Positions 24,375 through 33,118 of a DNA stretch of 64,000 bases are shown here, in pieces. The DNA comes from Paenibacillus phoenicis (GTDB taxonomy: Bacteria > Bacillota > Bacilli > Paenibacillales > Paenibacillaceae). Position numbers and translations under genes: made by a program. The number at the start of each line of letters is the position of its first letter. Position 1 is the first letter of the stretch. Below the pieces are notes generated by a model, which saw only the letters and a program-made list of their open reading frames with translations, made no database searches and was not told the DNA's origin. Location of the stretch: positions 4,225,001-4,289,000 of the forward strand of contig NZ_JAYERP010000001.1 of NCBI RefSeq assembly GCF_034718895.1. Reading direction: 5' to 3'.

Positions 24375-25871
24375 ATGAAGTATGTGATTGGCATCGATTT
24401 GGGGACCAGCTCGGTTAAGACGTTGCTCGTGAACCAAAACGGCGAGATCGCCGGGGAGGCGTCTGCAGCTTATCCGCTGATCCAAGAGCGTCCGGGGTAC
24501 AGCGAACAAAATCCGGAGGAATGGGTCAAAGGGACGATTGCTTGTTTGCAGCAGCTGCTGAAGGAAAGCGGCGTAGCTGCCGAAGACATCGAGGGTGTCT
24601 CCTTCTCCGGTCAAATGCACGGCTTAGTGCTGCTTGATGAGCAGAACAACGTGCTGCGCAACGCGATTTTGTGGAACGATACCCGGACAACAAAGCAATG
24701 CCGTCAAATTGAAGCGAAGCTGGGCGACAAGCTGCTCGACATTACGCGCAACGCTGCGTTGGAAGGGTTTACGTTGCCAAAAATCCTTTGGGTGCAGGAG
24801 CATGAGCCGGAGTTGTTTGCCAAAGCCGCGCGTTTCGTACTGCCGAAGGATTATTTGCGTTACCGCATGACCGGCCAAGTGCAAATGGAAATCTCCGACG
24901 CGGCGGGAACGCTGCTGCTGAACGTGCCGGAAGGCAAGTGGAGCGAGGAGATCGCTGCCGCCTTCGGGCTTCCGGCTGGCTTCTGCCCGCCGATTGTGGG
25001 CAGCACCGAGTTTACCGGCACGCTGCTGCCGGAATTTGCCGCCGAGTCCGGCCTGGCGGCTGGCACGAAGGTGTTTGGCGGCGGCGCTGACAACGCCTGC
25101 GGCGCGGTTGGCGCAGGTATCGTCCGTAAAGGTGACGCGCTGTGCAGCGTGGGTACGTCTGGCGTGGTGCTGACCTACGAAGAAGACAAGAACAAGGATT
25201 TTGCCGGCAAGGTGCATTTCTTTAACCATGCGCATCCGGGCGCTTTTTACGCGATGGGCGTGACGCTGGCCGCAGGGTATTCCTTGAGCTGGTTCAAGGA
25301 ATCGCTGGCGCCGGAGCTTAGCTTTGACGAGCTGCTGAAGCCGGTGGGCGACATTCCGCCGGGTTCGGAAGGGCTGCTGTTCACCCCGTATCTGGTCGGG
25401 GAACGCACGCCGCATGCGGACAGCGTCATTCGCGGCAGCTTCATCGGCTTGTCCGGCACGCATCGCCGGGAGCATCTGGCCCGCGCGGTAATGGAAGGCA
25501 TCACCTTCTCGCTGCAGGAGTCGTTTGATCTGTTCGACGCGGCCGGCATCGAGGTTGAACGCGTGATTTCCATCGGCGGCGGCGCGAAGAATCCGGTCTG
25601 GCTGCAAATGCAGGCCGATATTTTCGGTAAGCCGGTTGTGGCGCTCAAGAACGAGCAAGGCCCGGCGATGGGCGCGGCGATGATGGCTGCTGTCGGCAGC
25701 GGCTGGTTCGGCAGCTTGAAAGAATGCGCCGATGCCTTCATCGGGTATGCGAAGACCTATGAGCCGATCCCGGCTAATGTGGAGAAGTACGCCCGCTTAT
25801 TCAAGCTGTATCAGCAAGTTTATGCAGCAACCCGCTCGCTGAACGAAGGGCTGCAGGAATTCCGCGGATAA
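24375..25871 (+). CDS. xylB: Xylulokinase
   Basis: The start is ATG 24375 behind GAAGGGAGAG. The 498-residue FGGY kinase has IGIDLGTSSVKTLLV (N-terminal phosphate loop), SGQMHGLVLLD (xylulokinase-specific), GGGADNACGAVGAG and IGGGAKNPVWLQMQADIFGKPV. It phosphorylates xylulose to xylulose 5-phosphate for the pentose phosphate pathway. It is the second gene of the xylAB unit under XylR, with a terminator behind it. No xylose transporter lies in this unit. Confidence 0.96.
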   Translation: MKYVIGIDLGTSSVKTLLVNQNGEIAGEASAAYPLIQERPGYSEQNPEEWVKGTIACLQQLLKESGVAAEDIEGVSFSGQMHGLVLLDEQNNVLRNAILWNDTRTTKQCRQIEAKLGDKLLDITRNAALEGFTLPKILWVQEHEPELFAKAARFVLPKDYLRYRMTGQVQMEISDAAGTLLLNVPEGKWSEEIAAAFGLPAGFCPPIVGSTEFTGTLLPEFAAESGLAAGTKVFGGGADNACGAVGAGIVRKGDALCSVGTSGVVLTYEEDKNKDFAGKVHFFNHAHPGAFYAMGVTLAAGYSLSWFKESLAPELSFDELLKPVGDIPPGSEGLLFTPYLVGERTPHADSVIRGSFIGLSGTHRREHLARAVMEGITFSLQESFDLFDAAGIEVERVISIGGGAKNPVWLQMQADIFGKPVVALKNEQGPAMGAAMMAAVGSGWFGSLKECADAFIGYAKTYEPIPANVEKYARLFKLYQQVYAATRSLNEGLQEFRG

Positions 25872-25893
25872 GCTTGCACAAGGATCTGCCCAT

Positions 25894-25926
25894 AAACGCC
25901 TGTTCCCATGGGGAATAGGCGTTTTT
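25894..25926 (+). terminator. Terminator of xylAB
   Basis: A 14-bp stem, AAACGCCTGTTCCC (25894-25907) with GGGAATAGGCGTTT (25911-25924), and a T run. Confidence 0.92.
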
Positions 25927-25984
25927 CAATTTGGATATGGTGCTGCTGAGCCAAGAACTGCAAACCCATGCAGTGCCAAAGGCA

Positions 25985-25993
25985 TGGTATAAT
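25985..25993 (+). promoter_or_regulatory. Extended -10 promoter of the kinase/regulator operon
   Basis: TGGTATAAT, an exact extended -10, lies 24 bases before the sensor kinase ATG; no good -35 is seen. Confidence 0.5.
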
Positions 25994-26017
25994 TGACCTT
26001 GTGCGAGGAGGGAAGAC

Positions 26018-27841
26018 ATGTTCATCCGGAGCATCTATCGCAATTACTTCAAGAACAATTTGTTCATGAAGATTCTTTTGTTTTTTTCAGTCATCACCAT
26101 CGTTACGATTATTACTTTTTCGTATTTGATGTTTATGTTTATGTCAGAGTCCGCGGTACAGAGACAACTGGACATTCAGAAGCGGGCAATCGAAAGTGTC
26201 AGCGATTACATTGGCAGCAAATACGAATCTGTACAGGCAATGGTACGGGGCATTTATCGTGACGAGGAGTTGGCCTCGAACACTTCTTTTTTCTTGGAGC
26301 ATCCGTATCAGGATTACGTGAATTACCGCTTGGACCGTTTTTATACGGAAAATAATTCGTCAACCGACACCGTTCTGTATTTCCGTAACGTGGTCGACGA
26401 CGATCCGGACATTCGCAGTTTGATGTTATATAGCGCAGATCTGCAACAGTTATATGTTTTTGGCAGCGATAAGCAATTTAAGATTATCCCTACCAATCAG
26501 GCCCGATCCTTCATCCCTGATGTGATGTATCAGGAGGAAGGCGTGAACGTGGGAGCCGCTAACATCTGGGTGCGCAAAACGGTGGGCCTGCCAGATCTCC
26601 CGATGTATTCGGTCCGCATCCCCATCAATAATAAGCAATCGCTTCGCAATATCGGGCAGCTCGACGTGTATTTCGATACCGACAAGGTATGGGGCAGCCT
26701 CGCGATGTACGAAGATGAACTCAAAGGATCCATCTTGGTGCTGTCCGCTGATGGCAGCGTATTATTTGATTCCTCCGGAACCTATTATGATCAGAAATAC
26801 CCGTATGCCGAACAAATTAACTCTATGTACGATACCGGGGTGCTGAGTGAAGGGCTGATTGCTACTAAGCTGACGCAAAGCCAGGGAGGTTACACCGTAC
26901 TCAGTACCGTTCCAAAAGAGGAGCTGGCCAAAACTTATCACGGACTCCGCAACACGATCTTTACCATCAGCTCCATTTGCATTTTGTTTGCGATCCTGAT
27001 CCCGGCGCTGTTTATCAGCAATTTCGCCAAACGCACGCGAAATATTATTCGGTTTACCCGCAGAGTTCGCAACGGGGATCTCACCGCACGGATCGACGAG
27101 TTCCGGGAGGACGAGCTGGGGCAGATCTCCAAGAGCTTTAATGACATGCTGGACGAGCTGAATGTATACATCGACCGGGTGTTCAAAGCGGAGATTAAGC
27201 AGCAGCAAACCGAGCTCGTTGCGTTGCAGGCGCGGATCAATCCACACTTCCTGTACAATACGCTGGAGGTTATCCGGATGCGGGCCGTTTCCCAAGGCGC
27301 GAAAGATGTGGGTGAGATGATCTACAGCTTGTCCGTCCTGTTCAAAAGCATGGTGCAGCAAAAGAAGAACTACACCCTTAAAGACGAACTGGAAGCTTGC
27401 CGATTATATCTAGAGTTGTTCCGTATCCGTTACCGGGATCGCTTTAGCTATGAGATTCAAGCCGACCCTTCGCTTCTGGGCAAAGCGATCGTCCGTTTGT
27501 CCCTGCAGCCTATCGTGGAGAACTATATCGTCCACGGCATCCAAACCGACCAAAGCGACAACCGGATTAAGATCGAGGTGCGGGAAGACGGGGATTCGCT
27601 GGTGGCCGTGGTCAAGGATAACGGGAAGGGCATCGAACCCGACCGGCTGGCGGAAATCCACCGGGAGCTGGAGCGGGAAGAAGAAACCGGGCAAATGTTT
27701 GGACTTCGCAGCGTACATTCGCGGCTGCGTTTCCTGTACGGCCCGGACTACGGAATCAAGATCGAGAGCACGCCCGGCAGCGGGACAACCATCACAGTTC
27801 GTTTTCCGAATCGGGAAGGAATGGAGGGGGAAGATGTATAA
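26018..27841 (+). CDS. Sensor histidine kinase, YesM type
   Basis: 607 residues: membrane helix about 17-42, an extracellular sensor region of about 270 residues (Cache-like by position), a second helix about 313-333, a HAMP linker, then the His_kinase domain with ARINPHFLYNTLEVIRMRA (phosphorylated His410) and an HATPase domain (VENYIVHGI, DNGKGI, GLRSVHSRL). YesM-type kinases pair with AraC-type YesN regulators and sense oligosaccharides, sometimes through a substrate-binding protein. The stop overlaps the regulator start by eight bases. It is likely to control the importer and mannosidase genes downstream. Confidence 0.93.
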   Translation: MFIRSIYRNYFKNNLFMKILLFFSVITIVTIITFSYLMFMFMSESAVQRQLDIQKRAIESVSDYIGSKYESVQAMVRGIYRDEELASNTSFFLEHPYQDYVNYRLDRFYTENNSSTDTVLYFRNVVDDDPDIRSLMLYSADLQQLYVFGSDKQFKIIPTNQARSFIPDVMYQEEGVNVGAANIWVRKTVGLPDLPMYSVRIPINNKQSLRNIGQLDVYFDTDKVWGSLAMYEDELKGSILVLSADGSVLFDSSGTYYDQKYPYAEQINSMYDTGVLSEGLIATKLTQSQGGYTVLSTVPKEELAKTYHGLRNTIFTISSICILFAILIPALFISNFAKRTRNIIRFTRRVRNGDLTARIDEFREDELGQISKSFNDMLDELNVYIDRVFKAEIKQQQTELVALQARINPHFLYNTLEVIRMRAVSQGAKDVGEMIYSLSVLFKSMVQQKKNYTLKDELEACRLYLELFRIRYRDRFSYEIQADPSLLGKAIVRLSLQPIVENYIVHGIQTDQSDNRIKIEVREDGDSLVAVVKDNGKGIEPDRLAEIHRELEREEETGQMFGLRSVHSRLRFLYGPDYGIKIESTPGSGTTITVRFPNREGMEGEDV

Positions 27842-29363
27842 GGTATTTATCGTCGATGACGAACCGTTCATCATCGAAGGCTTATACGATATCGTGGACT
27901 GGCCGCAGTTTGGCTTGGAAATTGTCGGACACGCAGAGAACGGCCAGCAGGCGCTGGACGCCCTTGCTACGAAGCCGGTGGATGTATTAATCACGGACAT
28001 CTCCATGCCGGTCATGAACGGGTTAACGCTGATTTCCGAGGCGCGGAAGCTGCACAAGGAATTGAAGGTCATTATTTTGAGCGGATTTAACGAGTTTGAT
28101 TACCTCAAAGAGGGCATGAAGCTTGGCATTGAAAACTACCTGCTGAAGCCGATTAATGTTGAGGAGCTGGAATCGACGCTGCGCAACACGGTGCAGAAGC
28201 TGGACAGCGTGGATACAAACGGACTCTACGACGCCTATGATATCCAAATCCTGAAGGACAACACGCTTTACCGCTGGCTGAACGGGCAGATGGCGGCTGC
28301 GGAATTCGAGGAGCGAGCCGAGCTGCTGGGCTTGCATTTGCAGGGGCCTTATGTTGCGGTGGCGATGCTGCGCACCGAAGGCAACTCGGCCGAAGTATTT
28401 GATCGCGCTGAACGTTACCTCAAGGCGTGGCGGGGAATCACCCTATTCCACGATGTAGATGGCGATATTGGAATCGTGGCTTCCCTTCCTGCCGGGGCAG
28501 AGGAGAAGCGGACTTTTGCCGAACTGATGGAGCATCTGTCCCTGGAATTGTCAGTCATGAACCAGACGATTCAAATGGGCGTAGGTAATGTGGGACGGTT
28601 GCCTGAAGCGGCATCTCTCAGCTATAAGCAAGCCAAGCGTGCCCTTGAATATTACTTGATTTATCCGGAACGGCGGACGATGGAATACAAGCAGCTAGAG
28701 AGTACCCGCGCCGGCGGCGTATTGGAGAGCGGCTATCCGCTAGGCTGGGACGATTACGCCAAGTTGATTTTGGCGAAGGATAAGGATGGATTAAGAAAAC
28801 GGATTTGCCAAGATTTCGAGCGGTTGAAGCAGACGGAGGGCATTCGTCCCGAGGATGTGCAGAATATCGCCTTGGAACTGGTGGTCCGCTTTAAAATGGA
28901 GCTTCAGCATATTAAATATACGGAAGAGACAGACTTGTTTAAGAACACGCTTCAACGTGTCCAGCGCTGTGATTCGTTTCAAGAGCTGGTCCAAAGTCTC
29001 GTAAATTTGGCGGAGGAGACGGTTGGTTCGCTTCTACAGGATGCTAAGAATCCGGTGGTGCATCAGGTGTTGAACTACATCGACTCGCATTACGCCGACG
29101 AACTGTCGCTCAAAACGCTGGGCGCGCAATACCATATTCATCCGGTGTATCTCGGGCAGTTATTTCACAAGGAGACGGGGATGTCCTTTGCCGAGTATAT
29201 TAACAAGTACCGGATCGAAAAGGCGAAGCAACAACTCAAAAATACCAATCTCAAAGTGCACGAAATCGCGCGGAGCGTGGGCTACTGGGAGATCGGTTAT
29301 TTCTATAAGCAGTTCCGGAAATACGTGGGGATCTCCCCCACCGACTTTAAGGCACTGCATTAG
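27834..29363 (+). CDS. Response regulator, YesN type (receiver plus AraC HTH)
   Basis: ATG 27834 follows GGAGGGGGAAG and overlaps the kinase stop, so the pair is translationally coupled. 509 residues: receiver domain about 1-120 with acidic pocket VDDE and phosphorylated Asp55 (LITDISMP), a middle region of about 280 residues of unknown fold, and a C-terminal AraC/XylS double HTH (about 410-509) with YHIHPVYLGQLFHKETGMSF and IARSVGYWEIGYFYKQFRKY. Members activate adjacent sugar-uptake and hydrolase operons. The targets here are probably the importer starting at 29563 and the mannosidase genes. Confidence 0.93.
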   Translation: MYKVFIVDDEPFIIEGLYDIVDWPQFGLEIVGHAENGQQALDALATKPVDVLITDISMPVMNGLTLISEARKLHKELKVIILSGFNEFDYLKEGMKLGIENYLLKPINVEELESTLRNTVQKLDSVDTNGLYDAYDIQILKDNTLYRWLNGQMAAAEFEERAELLGLHLQGPYVAVAMLRTEGNSAEVFDRAERYLKAWRGITLFHDVDGDIGIVASLPAGAEEKRTFAELMEHLSLELSVMNQTIQMGVGNVGRLPEAASLSYKQAKRALEYYLIYPERRTMEYKQLESTRAGGVLESGYPLGWDDYAKLILAKDKDGLRKRICQDFERLKQTEGIRPEDVQNIALELVVRFKMELQHIKYTEETDLFKNTLQRVQRCDSFQELVQSLVNLAEETVGSLLQDAKNPVVHQVLNYIDSHYADELSLKTLGAQYHIHPVYLGQLFHKETGMSFAEYINKYRIEKAKQQLKNTNLKVHEIARSVGYWEIGYFYKQFRKYVGISPTDFKALH

Positions 29364-29491
29364 ATCGAATAGGGGAGGGTACCCTGGAGCAAGGAGATTT
29401 TTAACCACCTAAATCGGTTGGTTTTCCTTGGTTCCGGGGTATTGTCCTTTTCTTTAATTTGTACCTTAATTTTTTAAGTTTATCTTCTTTT

Positions 29492-29505
29492 TGTAATGGC
29501 TTTCA
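29492..29505 (+). promoter_or_regulatory. Possible CcpA (cre) site upstream of the importer
   Basis: TGTAATGGCTTTCA differs from the cre consensus TGWAANCGNTNWCA at one position, but that is one of the well-conserved central CG bases. It lies 57 bases before the lipoprotein start. Confidence 0.3.
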
Positions 29506-29562
29506 TTCGGTAAGGTTAGGTTAGTCGAACAAAACAAAAGAGATTCAAAAGGGAGGATCAGC

Positions 29563-31056
29563 ATGAGTAAAAGCAAAAGAAGTTTTTCTTTCGTCCTTGC
29601 CACTCTGATGGCCATGGTGCTTGTTCTGAGCGCATGCGGCGGAAGCAAGAACGCGGACAGCGGCAGCAACAGCGGAGCCGCAGCGGGCAACTCGGAGGAA
29701 CCGGTTAACCTGATTTGGTACACGATCGGTACGCCTCAAAAAGACGTAGACCGCGTAATGGAAGAAGTCAGCAAGTACACCAAAGAGAAAATCAATGCAA
29801 CAATTACGATGAAAATGATCGACTGGGGCGACTACGCACAAAAGATGCAAGTGAACGTCGCTTCCGGTGAACCGATGGATATCATCTTCACTTCCGCAGG
29901 TGGTTTCGACTACGTGCAAAACGCTAGAAAAGGCGCGTTCCTGCAACTGGACGAGCTGCTCGAGCAATATGGACAAGACCTGAAGAACACTATCGACCCT
30001 GCGTTCTTGGAAGGCTCCAAAGTCGACGGGCATAACTACGGGATCCCGGCGAACAAAGAACTTCCGCAACAAGAAGTATGGCGCTTCAACAAAACGTTCT
30101 TGGACAAGTATAACCTGGACATCTCGAACGTTCGTTCCTTGGAAAGCATCGAGCCATTGTTGAAAACGATTAAAGAAAATGAACCGGGCGTAACGCCGTT
30201 CGCAATGAACAAAGAATACGTTCCGTATGTTCCTTACGATTACATTATTCAAAACCTGCCGATGGCGGTAAAACTGGATACGACCGATTATAAAATCGTA
30301 AACATCCTGGAAACGCCGGAAATGCAAGAAGCTCTGAACTTGATGCACAAGTACTATAAAGCAGGTTACGTAGCTCCGGAAGCGGCTACAACTGGCTCTA
30401 CCAGCGACCTGATGACTTCCGGTCAATGGTTCATGGACCGTGCACAAACCCAGCCGCTGGCGGATAACCTATGGTCTGCAAGCTACGGCTACCCTGTAGT
30501 ATCTACACCGGCAAGTGACGCGATTATCACGAACACTTCCGTACAAGGTTCGATCATGGCGATCTCCGCGAACTCCGAACATCCGGAGAAAGCAATGGAA
30601 TTCCTGAACCTGCTGAACACCGATCCGGTGCTGCGCAACATGGTTGACTCCGGTATCGAAGGCGTTCACTACAAGAAAATCGATGACACCCACTACGAAA
30701 ACCTGGCAGAATCGAAAAACTACGACATGCCTTCGTACTCTTTGGGTAACAACATGCTCCTGTACTTGAATGCCAACGACCCAGACGACAAATGGGAGCA
30801 ATTCAAGAAGTTTAACGCAGAAGGCGTGAATTCGCCAATCCTGAGCTTCAACTTCGACAGCACGAAAGTAGCTACCGAAATGGCCGCTGTACAAAACGTA
30901 AAAGAGCAATTCTGGTCCTCGTTGATGACGGGTACGGTTGATCCGGCGGAATACCTGCCAAAAGCAATCAAAAAATTCAAAGAGGCAGGCCTGGACAAGG
31001 TGATTGCTGAAGCCCAAGCTCAGCTCGATGCCTGGAGAGCTGAAAACAACAAGTAA
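29563..31056 (+). CDS. Sugar ABC transporter substrate-binding lipoprotein
   Basis: The 497-residue protein has a lipoprotein signal peptide with lipobox LSAC (Cys25) followed by a Gly/Ser/Asn linker, then an extracellular solute-binding fold of the LplA/family-1 type; its C-terminus (PAEYLPKAIKKFKEAGLDKVI) is typical for DUF3502-containing members. It captures an oligosaccharide outside the membrane and delivers it to the two following permeases. No ATPase gene is present, as is common where a shared MsmK/MsmX ATPase serves several CUT1 importers. GGGAGGATCAGC precedes the ATG. A terminator hairpin separates it from the permeases. Confidence 0.93.
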   Translation: MSKSKRSFSFVLATLMAMVLVLSACGGSKNADSGSNSGAAAGNSEEPVNLIWYTIGTPQKDVDRVMEEVSKYTKEKINATITMKMIDWGDYAQKMQVNVASGEPMDIIFTSAGGFDYVQNARKGAFLQLDELLEQYGQDLKNTIDPAFLEGSKVDGHNYGIPANKELPQQEVWRFNKTFLDKYNLDISNVRSLESIEPLLKTIKENEPGVTPFAMNKEYVPYVPYDYIIQNLPMAVKLDTTDYKIVNILETPEMQEALNLMHKYYKAGYVAPEAATTGSTSDLMTSGQWFMDRAQTQPLADNLWSASYGYPVVSTPASDAIITNTSVQGSIMAISANSEHPEKAMEFLNLLNTDPVLRNMVDSGIEGVHYKKIDDTHYENLAESKNYDMPSYSLGNNMLLYLNANDPDDKWEQFKKFNAEGVNSPILSFNFDSTKVATEMAAVQNVKEQFWSSLMTGTVDPAEYLPKAIKKFKEAGLDKVIAEAQAQLDAWRAENNK

Positions 31057-31075
31057 TCATTATAGAGATAGAGAG

Positions 31076-31110
31076 GGATCGGGCGGGTGATAGTTGCGCC
31101 CGATCCTTTT
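31076..31110 (+). terminator. Intra-operon terminator after the binding protein
   Basis: A perfect 10-bp stem, GGATCGGGCG (31076-31085) with CGCCCGATCC (31097-31106), and TTTT. It would allow more binding protein than permease. Confidence 0.85.
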
Positions 31111-31139
31111 TCATTATTTTTCGACAGGAGGGGAACATC

Positions 31140-32069
31140 ATGGCTGCATTTTTCAAAAACCTGCTTAAGAATAAAGTCATGTTATTTATGGTGTTGCCGG
31201 GTGCCGTTTGGTTTTTCTTCTTCTCGTACCTTCCGCTGGTCGGTACGATTACGGCGTTTAAGCAATACCGCTTCAGCCGTGACGGATTCTGGGCGAGTAT
31301 CGCGCGGAGTGAGTGGGTAGGTTGGGAAAACTTCAAGTTCCTGTTCAGTACAAACGATGCCTTTACCATTACCCGCAACACGTTGTTATACAACCTTGCT
31401 TTTATTTTCATTGGACTCATCCTTTCCGTGGCGATGGCGATTCTGTTGTCTGAGCTGGTCGGCAAGACCATGGCCAAAGTGTATCAAACCGGGATGTTCC
31501 TGCCCTACTTCCTTTCCTGGGTTATCGTCGGCTACTTTGCGTTCAGCTTCCTGAGCATGGACCGGGGGATGATTAACCAGATTTTAGGTTGGTTTGGCGT
31601 GGAGCGAATTAACTGGTATTCGGAGCCAAAATATTGGCCTTATATTTTGATATTCGTCAACCTATGGAAAACGATCGGCTACAACAGTGTCGTTTACCTG
31701 GCTTCGATCATGGGTATCGACAAATCGCTTTATGAAGCGGCGATGATTGACGGTGCGACCAAATGGCAGCAAATCCGCAACATCACGGTTCCCCTGCTCT
31801 CCCCAATCATCATTATCATGACACTGCTGGCGGTAGGGCGGATCTTCTACGCCGACTTCGGCTTATTCTACCAAGTGCCAAGAGATTCGGGTACGCTCTA
31901 TCAAGTCACGAACGTCATCGACACTTACGTATACCGCGGTCTAAAAACAACCGGGGAAATCGGCATGAGTACGGCGGCCGGTCTTTATCAATCGGTGGTA
32001 GGCTTTATTCTCGTCATGGTTTCTAACTTCATCGTGCGCAAAATGGATAAAGACAGCGCCCTATTTTAA
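31140..32069 (+). CDS. ABC sugar permease, LplB type
   Basis: The 309-residue integral membrane protein has six hydrophobic segments and the ABC permease EAA loop EAAMIDGATKWQQIRNITVP that docks to the ATPase. It begins with the characteristic LplB-type helix MLFMVLPGAVWFFFFSYLPLVG. It forms the translocation channel with the next gene product. ACAGGAGGGGAAC precedes the ATG. The cargo is inferred to be a mannose-containing oligosaccharide because of the downstream enzymes. Confidence 0.93.
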   Translation: MAAFFKNLLKNKVMLFMVLPGAVWFFFFSYLPLVGTITAFKQYRFSRDGFWASIARSEWVGWENFKFLFSTNDAFTITRNTLLYNLAFIFIGLILSVAMAILLSELVGKTMAKVYQTGMFLPYFLSWVIVGYFAFSFLSMDRGMINQILGWFGVERINWYSEPKYWPYILIFVNLWKTIGYNSVVYLASIMGIDKSLYEAAMIDGATKWQQIRNITVPLLSPIIIIMTLLAVGRIFYADFGLFYQVPRDSGTLYQVTNVIDTYVYRGLKTTGEIGMSTAAGLYQSVVGFILVMVSNFIVRKMDKDSALF

Positions 32070-32093
32070 AACAGCTGAAAGGAGTGTCAAGGT

Positions 32094-33011
32094 ATGGCGG
32101 AGATGGCTAGAAAAAGCAAAGATTTTCATCATGTCTCTCGCGGCTGGAACGCCGTATTGCACCTGATCGCCGGTATTTTTTCGTTTATGTGTGTGTTTCC
32201 CTTTATCTTTGTTGTGATTATTTCCTTTACCGATGAGAAGACGCTGGCAACAGACGGTTACCGGCTGCTGCCGGCCAAATGGAGTCTCGAAGCTTACCGC
32301 TTCGTGTTTGAGAGCGGCGACTCGCTGCTTCGTTCGTATGGCGTAACGATCGTTGTCACGCTGGTAGGTACGATCCTTAGCTTGGCAATGATTGCGCTTT
32401 ATGCTTACGCGATTTCTCGGAAGAGCTTCCGGTACCGGAGATTTTTCTCCGTATTTGCGATTGTGACCATGCTGTTTAACGGAGGGATGATTCCAACCTA
32501 TATGGTGGTATCCCAACTGATGGGTCTGAAAGATACGTTGTGGGCGCTAATTTTGCCGCTTGCAATGAATGCGTTCTACATCATGATCTTACGTACGTTT
32601 TATAGTACAAGCGTTCCTGAAGCAGTTATTGAATCGGCGCGGATTGACGGTGCCGGCGATTTCTATATTTTCCTGCGGATCGTCTTGCCGCTGTCGCTCC
32701 CAGGTCTTGCTACGATCGGCTTGTTCAGCACGCTGGGTTACTGGAACGACTGGTTTAACGCACTTCTGTATATCGACAACCCGAATTTGGTGCCGCTGCA
32801 GTCGATGCTGATGCGGATCGAATCGAGTATTGCGTTTATTCAGCAAAACTCGCAGAACACTTCGCTTAGCTTGGCCGCGATGCAATCTATTCCGCAGGAC
32901 ACTTCGCGGATGGCGATGGTCGTGCTGGCAACGTTGCCAATTATTTTTGCATATCCGTTCTTTCAACGGTATTTTGTACAAGGACTTACGGTAGGCGCTG
33001 TCAAAGAATAA
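32094..33011 (+). CDS. ABC sugar permease, LplC/YtcP type
   Basis: The 305-residue membrane protein has six hydrophobic segments and the EAA loop ESARIDGAGDFYIFLRIVLP. Its C-terminus ending in PFFQRYFVQGLTVGAVKE is characteristic of the second subunit of CUT1 importers. It lies 24 bases behind its partner with GAAAGGAGTGTC before the ATG. Function is as for the partner permease. Confidence 0.93.
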   Translation: MAEMARKSKDFHHVSRGWNAVLHLIAGIFSFMCVFPFIFVVIISFTDEKTLATDGYRLLPAKWSLEAYRFVFESGDSLLRSYGVTIVVTLVGTILSLAMIALYAYAISRKSFRYRRFFSVFAIVTMLFNGGMIPTYMVVSQLMGLKDTLWALILPLAMNAFYIMILRTFYSTSVPEAVIESARIDGAGDFYIFLRIVLPLSLPGLATIGLFSTLGYWNDWFNALLYIDNPNLVPLQSMLMRIESSIAFIQQNSQNTSLSLAAMQSIPQDTSRMAMVVLATLPIIFAYPFFQRYFVQGLTVGAVKE

Positions 33012-33118
33012 ATATAGCTTCATCCAACCTTCTCGATGCTGAAAAGTGAATTTTCTAGTTTGAATCATTTTTGAACTCTTTTGGAATCAAGGAGAAAAAT
33101 GAAAGGAGCGAGGTGGAG

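Noticed and set aside
22925-24394. A 489-codon open frame antisense to xylA, and similar long antisense frames opposite other genes
   Set aside because: They mirror strongly biased coding strands, lack ribosome binding sites and show no family motifs, while the sense genes are unmistakable.
29364-29562. Terminator behind the response regulator (AACCACC...GGTTGGTT)
   Set aside because: The stem is short with a bulge; too weak to call.
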